This document shows, one piece after another, positions 28,286 through 37,766 of a stretch of 64,000 bases of DNA. Every line of letters begins with the position of its first letter. Position 1 is the first letter of the stretch. Made by a program: the position numbers and the translations under genes. Source of the DNA: Thalassospira profundimaris WP0211 (GTDB taxonomy: Bacteria > Pseudomonadota > Alphaproteobacteria > Rhodospirillales > Thalassospiraceae); NCBI RefSeq assembly GCF_000300275.1, contig NZ_AMRN01000002.1, forward strand, positions 434,001 through 498,000, given 5' to 3'. A model generated the notes under the pieces. It saw only the letters and a list, made by a program, of their open reading frames with translations. It ran no database searches and was not told where the DNA came from.

Positions 28286-29194
28286 TTATTTTTGGTTGGC
28301 CATCGGGACGGTGCCGGCAAGATCACGCAATGTGTCGACAACCGCCTTGCCCCCGGCACTCAGCGGGCGATCCTGTAACCAGGACAGCATCACCTTGCGC
28401 GACAGTTCCGGGTTGGTGATGCGCCGTGCCTTGAGACGCCCGGTCGAGAGTTCCTGAACCAACGAACTGCGCGGCAAGACGGTATGACCGACATTGCGCG
28501 TCACCAGATCGACCAAAACGCGAAGGGCATCGGCCTCCACCACCGGGGTCAATGGACGTCCCGCCCGAAATGCCGCCTCCTGCATCATGGCGCGCAGCCC
28601 GTGCTTGTTGGTCGGCATGATGAGCGGCAGGGACAAAACATCTTCATAGGCGATTTCGGTTTCCTGTTCGCCGACCTGTGAGGGGTGGGAAATCAGAAAC
28701 AGGTCTTCGCGCCATAGCTGTTCGGCATGGAGGCTGCGTGAAATCATGCCGTCATGTAGGATGCCGATATCAAGTCGCCCCGAGAGTAGTCCCTCCTGCA
28801 CATCACCCGTCAGGTCTTCGGCAACCGTGATGTTAAGATCCGGGTACCGATCGCGCAGAGTTTCAATCAGCGCCCCGGTAATCACGATCCCGGCACTGGG
28901 CGGAACGCCGACATGCACATGGCCTGTCACCTGACTGCTGCGGGCCGAAAGATCGGCTTCAAGACGCGCAAGATCGGTCAGGATCACGCGGGCCCGTTCA
29001 GCAAGCATCTGGCCTGCCTCGGTCAATTTGACACCGCGACCGGTGCGTTCCAGCAGTTTGGTATCAAGGGCCTCTTCGAGAAGGTTAAGCTGCCGACTGA
29101 GTGCGGGTTGGGACAAATTAAGCCGCTCTGCTGCGCGCGACAGGCTGCCGAGTTCGGCGATATGAACAAAGCTTCGAAGTTGTTTGATATCCAT
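28286..29194 (-). CDS. LysR-family transcriptional regulator
   Basis: The ATG at 29194 (302 aa) begins MDIKQLRSFVHIAELGS, the usual start of the winged helix-turn-helix; the frame runs 34 codons further upstream without domain character. The recognition helix is SLSRAAERLNLSQPALSRQLNLLEE. The effector domain starts near 90 (GHVHVGVPPSAGIVI). This form, with PPSAG and a later LPLIMPTNKHGLR, resembles Nac/Cbl-like or CynR-like aromatic and nitrogen regulators, but the effector is unknown. It is divergent from the EamA exporter with 140 bases between, so that exporter is the likeliest target. Confidence 0.88.
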   Translation of the reverse strand: MDIKQLRSFVHIAELGSLSRAAERLNLSQPALSRQLNLLEEALDTKLLERTGRGVKLTEAGQMLAERARVILTDLARLEADLSARSSQVTGHVHVGVPPSAGIVITGALIETLRDRYPDLNITVAEDLTGDVQEGLLSGRLDIGILHDGMISRSLHAEQLWREDLFLISHPSQVGEQETEIAYEDVLSLPLIMPTNKHGLRAMMQEAAFRAGRPLTPVVEADALRVLVDLVTRNVGHTVLPRSSLVQELSTGRLKARRITNPELSRKVMLSWLQDRPLSAGGKAVVDTLRDLAGTVPMANQK

Positions 29195-29334
29195 CGGTCG
29201 CGATCCTGAGCAGCTTTGCGCATCCATGTGCCTGTTAGATATAGCCAAAGCTGATATCTGATAGCAATTAATTCGAATTGAATAATGGCAGTTCACGGGT
29301 AACTATGGCAACCGATAGAGGATCGGAGAAACTC

Positions 29335-30333
29335 ATGACGCCACCACCGTCACCTTCTGAGCCCAGGCAACAGGTTGTTACGCCTGTCGTTTCGCCCGCG
29401 GGTTCCGCACTCACCATTGTGTTGCTTGCGACAGCCGCCTTGGCGATGAAAGGCCTTCTGGCAAAATTTGTTTATGCCACGGGCATGACAGTGGATGGCT
29501 TGTTGCTGTTGCGGTTTCTGATTGCGATGCCGCTCTTTTGGCTTGGTGTGGTTTTGTTTGGCAAGAACCGGCCGGGCGACCGCAAGATGAAGCCGGTCGA
29601 TCTTGCATGGGGCGGGCTTTATGGCGGGCTGTTTTTCCTTGCGGCGTTGTTTGATTTTACCGCCGTTTCGTTGATTGAAGTCACAGTTTCTCGGATCGTG
29701 CTGTTTACGTTTCCAGCCGTCGTGATGATCCTTGAGGCGCTCCATAAACGGCGCTTTCCGCCATTTCGCCAGATTGTATGCTTTGTCATAACCTATGTCG
29801 GACTTGTTTTTGTGCTGGCACCGGGCGGGTTTGGCGAAGTGTCCCAGGCGCTTTGGTACGGGGCGGCTTGGGCGTTCGCTTCTGCCGTGACCTATGCGAT
29901 TTATCTCTATTTCGGACAGCGGATGATTACCGTCATAGGGTCGATGCATTTTGCAGCCCTGATCAACACCATGGCCGGTATTTGCATGGTGATTTACCAA
30001 TTGATCGTGCAAAACCCACTGAACCTGAACGTGGCGGGCATCATGTGGACGGCAGGCATTTCGATCTTTTGCACCGTTATTCCGTTCTTCCTGCTGTACG
30101 AGGGTATTCGAAGGGTCGGTGCAACACAGGCATCGTTGATATCGCTTTCGGGGCCTGCCATGACCTTCTTTGCCGCCTGGCTGTTTCTTGGCGAAGTTCT
30201 GACAGTGCCGCAATTGGTTGGGTTTGTTGTGGTTACACTCGGTGTGGCGTCACTTAAAAACAGCTTTACGCTGGCGGGGCTGGGACGGGTGCTGGCACGG
30301 CCGTTTGCATCGGGTGGGACGTCTCAACGCTAA
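29335..30333 (+). CDS. EamA/DMT-family transporter
   Basis: The ATG at 29335 has GGAG six bases upstream and is preferred over the TTG at 29278 (332 aa). Ten hydrophobic segments are arranged as two EamA repeats; the first begins LTIVLLATAALAMKGLLAKFVY and the second QALWYGAAWAFASAVTYAIYLYFGQR. Family members export amino acids, their derivatives or other small metabolites. The second repeat has the usual IRRVGATQASLISLSGPAMTFFAAWLFLGE end. A divergent LysR gene suggests inducible expression. The 3' end comes within 12 bases of a convergent gene. Confidence 0.85.
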   Translation: MTPPPSPSEPRQQVVTPVVSPAGSALTIVLLATAALAMKGLLAKFVYATGMTVDGLLLLRFLIAMPLFWLGVVLFGKNRPGDRKMKPVDLAWGGLYGGLFFLAALFDFTAVSLIEVTVSRIVLFTFPAVVMILEALHKRRFPPFRQIVCFVITYVGLVFVLAPGGFGEVSQALWYGAAWAFASAVTYAIYLYFGQRMITVIGSMHFAALINTMAGICMVIYQLIVQNPLNLNVAGIMWTAGISIFCTVIPFFLLYEGIRRVGATQASLISLSGPAMTFFAAWLFLGEVLTVPQLVGFVVVTLGVASLKNSFTLAGLGRVLARPFASGGTSQR

Positions 30334-30345
30334 TTGGGTTTGACG

Positions 30346-30897
30346 TTATTCGTCGCGATGCCAGCGGCGAACTTCAATTTCATGTTCGGGTAAACGTTCA
30401 CCACGCCGCCATTTCAGCGGATCGATAAATTCCCCTGCCCAGACGCCGGTGCGTGCCTGTCGCGCCTGATTTTCATAGGCTTCGTATTCAGGCATCTGAT
30501 CGGGGCGGGCAACCGCCATGCCTCGTACAATCAGGCTTTGTCCGATATCAACCCCGTTGGCATTTCTGCAAACGGCCATGTTGCGATGATACCGGTTTTT
30601 CCCGCGAACTTCGCACGTGATCGGTGTTGCGACCAGAAGGTTGGTGGTCACCTGCCATGCCTCTGCCCCACAGGCCGTGCTTTGGCCGTTAATCAGACAT
30701 TCCTGAAAACGGTTCATGGCATCCGCCCCCCAAAGATCAACACGTTTGAAGCCGAACTCAAGCGTATCAGCATCAACCGCACGCGCCGGGCCCGACAGGG
30801 TATCAAAGTCCGGGTCGGCCTTTGATGCTGCTGGAACGCATCCCAGCATCAGGGCAAAACCAAGTGTGATCAGGCGGTGGGGAAGGGCGGGCACCAT
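30346..30897 (-). CDS. Exported thermonuclease-like (SNase fold) protein with altered active site
   Basis: The ATG at 30897 (preceded by GAGG) gives 183 aa with a signal sequence MVPALPHRLITLGFALMLGC; Cys20 may be a lipidation site or cleavage may follow AASKA. The OB-fold region fits alphaproteobacterial thermonuclease-like proteins: AVDADTLEF, DLWGADAMNRFQEC, NRYHRNMAVC, SLIVRGMAVA and ARTGVWAGEFIDPLKWRR. In active nucleases the second block reads RLxGIDAPE; here Arg35 and Glu43 equivalents are Asp54 and Asn62, while the Arg87 equivalent (Arg105) is kept. Nuclease activity is therefore doubtful. It is 7 bases after the NTF2-like gene. Confidence 0.75.
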   Translation of the reverse strand: MVPALPHRLITLGFALMLGCVPAASKADPDFDTLSGPARAVDADTLEFGFKRVDLWGADAMNRFQECLINGQSTACGAEAWQVTTNLLVATPITCEVRGKNRYHRNMAVCRNANGVDIGQSLIVRGMAVARPDQMPEYEAYENQARQARTGVWAGEFIDPLKWRRGERLPEHEIEVRRWHRDE

Positions 30898-30904
30898 GCG
30901 GGCC

Positions 30905-31297
30905 TCAATACAGGTCGCTGTATCTGATTCCATCAAGCTGGGCAAAGATGACTTTCCACTTTTCATCCTGCTTGAGCAGCGCGAAGGCATAGTCGCAATC
31001 AAAGATCAGGTTGTTTTCCGAATTGCCAAAGCGGAACGAAACAATCGCACGCGCCCCGCCGGGAAGGGCGGAATGCTGTTCAATCACCATGGACTTCGCC
31101 ATAGCAAGATCAGCATTTTTCAGTTCATCAAAGAATGAGTGATGGTATTTGTGCAGATCGTCTGAACTGCCAATGGCCTGCACGCCGGACAGATCATTGA
31201 TCAGGCACGGGAAGTGGAAGAAATCATCAAGTGCGTTTTCTTCAAGCTTCAGATGGGCATCGACATAACGGCGAAAAAAACTTCCAAGGTCTTCCAT
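30905..31297 (-). CDS. NTF2/SnoaL-like small protein
   Basis: The 130-residue protein starts at ATG 31297 with GGGGAG 9 bases upstream; a GTG two codons earlier is possible. It has the pattern of an NTF2-like cone: an N-terminal helix pair (MEDLGSFFRRYVDAHLKLEENALDDFF), FHFPCLI, a long helix around residues 45-65, and alternating strands RAIVSFRFG, CDYAFALLKQ and WKVIFAQLDG. No catalytic residue set is obvious, and it has no signal peptide. It lies 28 bases after ligA and 7 bases before the thermonuclease-like gene, so it is read from the recN-ligA unit. Function unknown. Confidence 0.6.
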   Translation of the reverse strand: MEDLGSFFRRYVDAHLKLEENALDDFFHFPCLINDLSGVQAIGSSDDLHKYHHSFFDELKNADLAMAKSMVIEQHSALPGGARAIVSFRFGNSENNLIFDCDYAFALLKQDEKWKVIFAQLDGIRYSDLY

Positions 31298-31325
31298 CAG
31301 CACACACTCCCCGGTTAGATCATTT

Positions 31326-33452
<2,127 letters not shown>

Positions 33453-33483
33453 TCAAGGTTGGGTCGACGCGTTGGCGTCGGGA

Positions 33484-35154
33484 TCAATTAGGTTGTTCAA
33501 GCAGGCTGTCGGCGGCGGCACGCGCCTCGGCCGTCACGGAATGACCGGCCAGCATGCGGGCGATTTCTTCGCGCCGGGCTCCATCGACAAGGGCATCGAC
33601 GCGGGTCACCATGGTGCCTTCTGCCTCGCGCTTGGCAATATAGAAATGCGTGCGACCGCGGGCGGCGACCTGTGGGCTGTGGGTAATGACAAGGATCTGG
33701 CGTTCCTGAGCCAGAAGATGCAGGCGCTGACCAATGGCGGCTGCCGTCGCGCCGCCGACACCACTGTCGACCTCGTCAAAGACCAGGCTGGGTACGGCAG
33801 AAACACGCGCCAGAACGACCTTGAGCGCCAGCAGGAAACGCGAAAGCTCGCCCCCCGATGCGATTTTGTTGAGCGCTCCCGGGGGGCTGCCGGGGTTGGT
33901 CGCGACCGTAAACTGCACCCGGTCAATGCCATCCTGACCCCATTCAGATTCTTCAAGTTCGGCAATGTCGGTAACAAAGCGCGCCTTTTCCATGCGAAGC
34001 GGCGGCAGTTCGGCATTGATCGCGCCATCAAGCTTGGCGGCGGCTTCCTTGCGCGCGGCATGGAGCTTCTCGCCCGCTTCGATATAAGCTTTGCGATATT
34101 CGCTAACGGCGGCGGTCAGTCGGCTCAGTTCCTTCTCGCCGAATTCAAGCTGATCGATCTGGGATCGGAAATCCTTCATCAGCGCATTCAGCCCATCGAC
34201 CGGAACATTGTATTTGCGGGCGGCTGCGCGCAGGGCAAACAGGCGTTCCTCGACATTTTCCTGATGACCGGTATCAAGATTAAGATCGGCCAAGGTGGCC
34301 GAGATCGCCCGGTTGGCTTCTTCAAGCTCGATCGCGGCACGATCAAGGGCCTCGATAATCGGTTCAAACCGGCCATCGGCCTTTTCAAGTTCACGCTCAA
34401 GGCACCGCTGGGCGCTGCGAAGGGCACTTTCGGCACCCTTGCCACGCGAAAGTTCTGTACCGGCATCATTAAGGGCCGCAACCAGCTTTTCACCATGCAT
34501 GAGGAACTGGCGTTCCTCGGCGAGGCGTTCTTCTTCGCCTTCTTCGGGGGCAAGCTTTTCAAGCTCATCGACGGCGTGGCGCAGCCATTCCTCTTCCTCG
34601 CGCGCCTTGTCAATGCGGGCGCGGGCGGCATTGAGTTCCTTTTGGGTTTCACGCCAGGCGCGCCAATGATCACGCACGGTCATGGCAAGGGTGCCAAGAT
34701 TGCCGTGGGCATCAAGTGTCGCGCGGTGGGTGGTGGGATCAAGAAGGCCGTGCTGATCAAACTGGCCCTGAATTTCGACGCAGTAATTACCAACATCGCG
34801 CAGCAGCCCGACCGAGACCGATTGGTCATTCACATAGGCACGCGACCGGCCATCTGACGTGACAACACGGCGCACGACAAGGTCTTCACCCTCAAGATCA
34901 ATATCCTGATCGGACAGCAATCCGAAAACCGGGTGGCCTTGCGGCAGGTTGAAGGTTGCGGTGACACTGCACTTATCGCAGCCATGGCGGACAAGGCCGC
35001 TATCGGCGCGCGCACCCAGCGCGAGGCCAAGGGAATCAAGCAGGATCGATTTACCGGCACCGGTTTCACCTGTGAGCACGCTAAGCCCATCGTGAAAATC
35101 GAGATCCAGTTTGTCGATAAGGACTACATTCCGAATGCTGAGGCGTCGAAGCAT
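33484..35154 (-). CDS. recN: DNA repair protein RecN
   Basis: The 556-residue SMC-like ATPase has Walker A GETGAGKSILLDSLGLALG near residue 30, a long central coiled coil (about 155-375), then the ABC signature in IASGGELSRFLLALK and Walker B PSLVFDEVDSGVGGATAAAIG, ending in the H-loop ILVITHSPQVA. Length is normal. RecN tethers and aligns broken DNA in double-strand break repair and is among the most strongly induced SOS genes. That fits a LexA-type box overlapping the -10 of a promoter 182-222 bases upstream. bamD lies upstream on the same strand. Confidence 0.96.
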   Translation of the reverse strand: MLRRLSIRNVVLIDKLDLDFHDGLSVLTGETGAGKSILLDSLGLALGARADSGLVRHGCDKCSVTATFNLPQGHPVFGLLSDQDIDLEGEDLVVRRVVTSDGRSRAYVNDQSVSVGLLRDVGNYCVEIQGQFDQHGLLDPTTHRATLDAHGNLGTLAMTVRDHWRAWRETQKELNAARARIDKAREEEEWLRHAVDELEKLAPEEGEEERLAEERQFLMHGEKLVAALNDAGTELSRGKGAESALRSAQRCLERELEKADGRFEPIIEALDRAAIELEEANRAISATLADLNLDTGHQENVEERLFALRAAARKYNVPVDGLNALMKDFRSQIDQLEFGEKELSRLTAAVSEYRKAYIEAGEKLHAARKEAAAKLDGAINAELPPLRMEKARFVTDIAELEESEWGQDGIDRVQFTVATNPGSPPGALNKIASGGELSRFLLALKVVLARVSAVPSLVFDEVDSGVGGATAAAIGQRLHLLAQERQILVITHSPQVAARGRTHFYIAKREAEGTMVTRVDALVDGARREEIARMLAGHSVTAEARAAADSLLEQPN

Positions 35155-35335
35155 TGCTGGGTACTGATGTTGTTAACGGAGCAGCAGACAGGTACAGCCA
35201 AACTTGTTTGTGAATGTGCAGAGTGCCCAATCCCGCCCTGCCTTGCAAGCCTTGCGAAGGCGAAACGACATTCAATCCTGTCGTCCCGAGGGCGTTTGAT
35301 CAAAATGCAGCGATATCAGACGTTAACCGCAAGTT

Positions 35336-35376
35336 GTTCTTTTTTTGTTCTATCTTGTCGCAAGGCGGATTGTCAA
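35336..35376 (-). promoter_or_regulatory. LexA-controlled recN promoter
   Basis: On the minus strand a consensus -35 TTGACA (35376-35371) is followed after 18 bases by TAGAAC (35352-35347) as -10. Overlapping the -10 is GAACAAAAAAAGAAC (35350-35336), a perfect match to the alphaproteobacterial LexA box GAAC-N7-GAAC (GTTC-N7-GTTC on the other strand). The recN ATG lies 182 bases further. LexA binding would cover the -10 and start site. Confidence 0.75.
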
Positions 35377-35407
35377 GCAAACCCTTGGCCTTGGCAGGGT
35401 TTGCTTG
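35374..35407 (-). other. Stem-loop directly after bamD
   Basis: CAAGCAAACCCT and AGGGTTTGCTTG form a perfect 12-bp stem with a 10-base loop, 8 bases beyond the bamD stop. No T run follows, so it may be a weak or Rho-assisted terminator or a 3' stabiliser. Its far arm overlaps the -35 of the recN promoter. Confidence 0.6.
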
Positions 35408-35414
35408 ATCGAAA

Positions 35415-36239
35415 TCAGAACAGGCTGGAGATGGCGTTGGTCGTGTCATCCCACCAACTGCTGTCTTCGCGCTCCGGTGCGTCTTCACCAAGCATGAGAC
35501 TATAAGACTCGCTGTAATATTCGCTGCCCGGGAAGTTGTGACCAAGCACGGCCGCGGTCCGTTTGGCTTCGCCTTCAAGACCAAGCGCAAGATAGCATTC
35601 GGTCAGGCGTGCAAGGGCCTCTGGCACGTGGGTGGTGGTCTGATAATTCTCGATCACCGCTTTGAAGCGGTTGATCGCGGCCAGATATTCGTTGCGGTCC
35701 TGATAATAGCGCCCGACATCCATTTCCTTGCCCGCAAGGTGATCGACCGTCAGGTCCTTTTTCAGCTTGGCATCGCGGGCATATTTACTATCGGGGAAGC
35801 GGCGGATGACGTCGTCAAGCGCATCCATCGCGTGCTGGGTCATCTGCTGATCGCGGCCGACGTCGGAAATCTGTTCGTAATAGGACAGCGCCTTGAGGTA
35901 ATAGGCATATGGCACATCCGGGTTGGCCGGATGCAACGAGATAAAGCGATCCAGTGCGTTGATCGCATCATCGTATTTGTTGTCCTGATAATAGGCATAA
36001 GCCGACATCAGGGTCGCCTTGGTTGCCCAGACCGAATAGGGGTGCTGACGTTCGACTTCGTCAAATGCCTCGGCCGCCTGCTGGTATTCATTGGCGTCAA
36101 GCAGATCCTGCGCGCCGTTATACAGTTCGGAAACCGGACGTTCGACATATTCCGGCGCATCATTGCTTGAACATGCCGCCAGCATCAGCGACAGGCCGAG
36201 AGTTGCAATGACGTGTTTGGCGCGAACGGTACTTAGCAC
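35415..36239 (-). CDS. bamD: Outer-membrane assembly lipoprotein BamD
   Basis: The GTG at 36239, with GAGGA about 10 bases upstream, gives 274 aa and a lipoprotein signal ending LSLMLAAC (Cys24); the frame also reaches a GTG ten codons earlier. The mature protein is built of TPR-like repeats: ELYNGAQDLLDANEYQQAAEAFDEVERQHPYS, KATLMSAYAYYQDNKYDDAINALDRFISLHP, DVIRRFPDSKYARDA and YYQDRNEYLAAINRFKAVIENY. BamD is the essential partner of BamA in folding outer-membrane beta barrels. It sits between lpxC and recN, each with its own signals, so it is probably transcribed by itself or with recN. Confidence 0.95.
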   Translation of the reverse strand: MLSTVRAKHVIATLGLSLMLAACSSNDAPEYVERPVSELYNGAQDLLDANEYQQAAEAFDEVERQHPYSVWATKATLMSAYAYYQDNKYDDAINALDRFISLHPANPDVPYAYYLKALSYYEQISDVGRDQQMTQHAMDALDDVIRRFPDSKYARDAKLKKDLTVDHLAGKEMDVGRYYQDRNEYLAAINRFKAVIENYQTTTHVPEALARLTECYLALGLEGEAKRTAAVLGHNFPGSEYYSESYSLMLGEDAPEREDSSWWDDTTNAISSLF

Positions 36240-36403
36240 TGTGACGTATCCTCGAAATTTTTGACGCACTCACCGTAAAATCCGCCGGACTATATCATGC
36301 GAAGGGCGTGCTTGGGCAAGTAGTTGTGTCGTCAAATGCCGACTTTTATTCCATGTTAAACGCTGTGACAGGGAGCAGAAGACTGAAAACCAACGCCGAA
36401 ATC

Positions 36404-36428
36404 AAAAAAGGCGACCACGCGGGCCGCC
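36404..36428 (-). terminator. Rho-independent terminator of lpxC
   Basis: On the minus strand GGCGGCC / GGTCGCC form a 7-bp stem (one G-T pair) with loop CGCGT, followed by six T. It lies 34 bases beyond the lpxC stop. Confidence 0.85.
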
Positions 36429-36462
36429 ATTTTCATAATTTGGATGCCAGTGACACCTGATT

Positions 36463-37431
36463 TCAGGCGGTGGCAAGCATCGGTTCAGAAACGCCGCGCA
36501 AGGCCGCCTTGGTCAGCGGAACAACACGATAAGCGTCTTCGTCGGCCAGCAAAGCCTGAAGTAGCAGATTGTTGACATGGTGACCGGATTTGTACGCGGT
36601 AACCTTGCCCTGCAACTGTTTGCCGGCGGTATAAAGATCGCCAAGTGCATCAAGGATCTTGTGGCGGACGAATTCGTCTTCGTAACGCAGGCCTTCCTCG
36701 TTCATGACTTCGTCACCGGAAAGAACAACCGCGTTATCAAGCGAACCACCACGGGCAAGACCGGCAGAACGCATGGCTTCAACTTCATGCAAGAAGCCAA
36801 AGGTACGCGCACGTGCGATATCGGCAACAAACACACCGTCATCGAACTTTACGGACATGCGCTGGTTGGCAATGGCCTTGCTGGCGAAATCAATCTCGAA
36901 GTCGATCTCGAACCCGTTGGCCGGTTCAACCCGTGCGGTGCAGCCGTTATATTCGACTTCAATCGGTTTCAGGACTTCGATGACCTGACGCGGGGCATCA
37001 AGTTCTTCGATGCCAACGCAATCAATCAGGAAGTTAAACGGGGCGGAGCTGCCATCCATGACCGGTACTTCGTCGGCATCGATATCGATGAGCACGTTAT
37101 CAATGCGCGTACCGGCAAGGGCGGCCATCAGATGTTCGATGGTTCCGATCTTGATGCCCCGGGCTGCATCACCAAGGCAGGTGCAAAGACGGGTATCGAT
37201 CACGCCATCGTAACGTGCCGGAAACAGCGGCTGGTCATCCAAGTCCGTGCGGCGGAATACAATGCCATGATCGGCAGGGGCAGGGTGAAGGGTAATGCGG
37301 ATCTTCTGACCGGAATGCAGACCAACACCGGCACAGCCGATAGAGGCTTTGAGCGTGCGCTGGAGCACATAACCGTCGCCGGAAAAGCCAGTCTGCGTGA
37401 TAGCAGAACCAAGATCGGCAATATTGTTCAC
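36463..37431 (-). CDS. lpxC: UDP-3-O-acyl-N-acetylglucosamine deacetylase
   Basis: The GTG at 37431, with GGGG five bases upstream, gives 322 aa; the frame also reaches a TTG four codons earlier. The two-domain zinc hydrolase has GVGLHSGQKIRITLHPA, the zinc His in IEHLMAALAG, EVPVMDGSSAPF, and the second zinc set plus base in VRHKILDALGDLY, followed by the catalytic His of YKSGHHVNN. It catalyses the first committed step of lipid A synthesis, so the organism makes lipopolysaccharide. It lies downstream of ftsZ, as in many proteobacteria, but is cut off from it by a terminator. Confidence 0.96.
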   Translation of the reverse strand: MNNIADLGSAITQTGFSGDGYVLQRTLKASIGCAGVGLHSGQKIRITLHPAPADHGIVFRRTDLDDQPLFPARYDGVIDTRLCTCLGDAARGIKIGTIEHLMAALAGTRIDNVLIDIDADEVPVMDGSSAPFNFLIDCVGIEELDAPRQVIEVLKPIEVEYNGCTARVEPANGFEIDFEIDFASKAIANQRMSVKFDDGVFVADIARARTFGFLHEVEAMRSAGLARGGSLDNAVVLSGDEVMNEEGLRYEDEFVRHKILDALGDLYTAGKQLQGKVTAYKSGHHVNNLLLQALLADEDAYRVVPLTKAALRGVSEPMLATA

Positions 37432-37714
37432 AGGAACCCCCAAATCAGGTCAGTCAGTTTGTCATCAATCAACGTCAAAGCATGTTCAAAGCCACCTTCA
37501 AATTGGTTGACCCCTGCTTTGTTAGTTTGGAACACTACTGTTGATCGAACAATCACTCAAATCACTCTTTGTTACGCTTTGTAAACTTCATAGTACTTTG
37601 AAATTAATGAATAAAATTCATTTCTGCTGGGTATTTTGAGCCGGTTGTAACCGTTTGGCTTACGGGCTTTGGTCACAATTGCCGAATTACAGCGTCATCC
37701 AAGCTGGTGCGTCC
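37432..37714. other. Interval between ftsZ and lpxC with an AT-rich promoter region
   Basis: The 283 bases hold no gene. The part around 37550-37630 is very AT-rich and probably carries the lpxC promoter; TACTAT on the minus strand (37596-37591) is a possible -10. A perfect palindrome, AATGAAT-AAA-ATTCATT, lies at 37606-37622, just upstream of that -10. Confidence 0.45.
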
Positions 37715-37745
37715 AAAAAAAAGGGGAAGGCATTAAGCCTTCCCC
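37715..37745 (-). terminator. Rho-independent terminator of ftsZ
   Basis: The perfect 9-bp stem GGGGAAGGC / GCCTTCCCC with a 5-base loop is followed on the minus strand by eight T. It begins 21 bases beyond the ftsZ stop and ends the dcw cluster transcript. Confidence 0.93.
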
Positions 37746-37766
37746 ATCTTCGCGCGGAGATCGTCG

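Noticed and set aside
29350-30213. 287-codon minus-strand frame rich in His, Gln and Lys
   Set aside because: Reverse reading of a membrane protein gene (EamA); composition is typical of that artefact.
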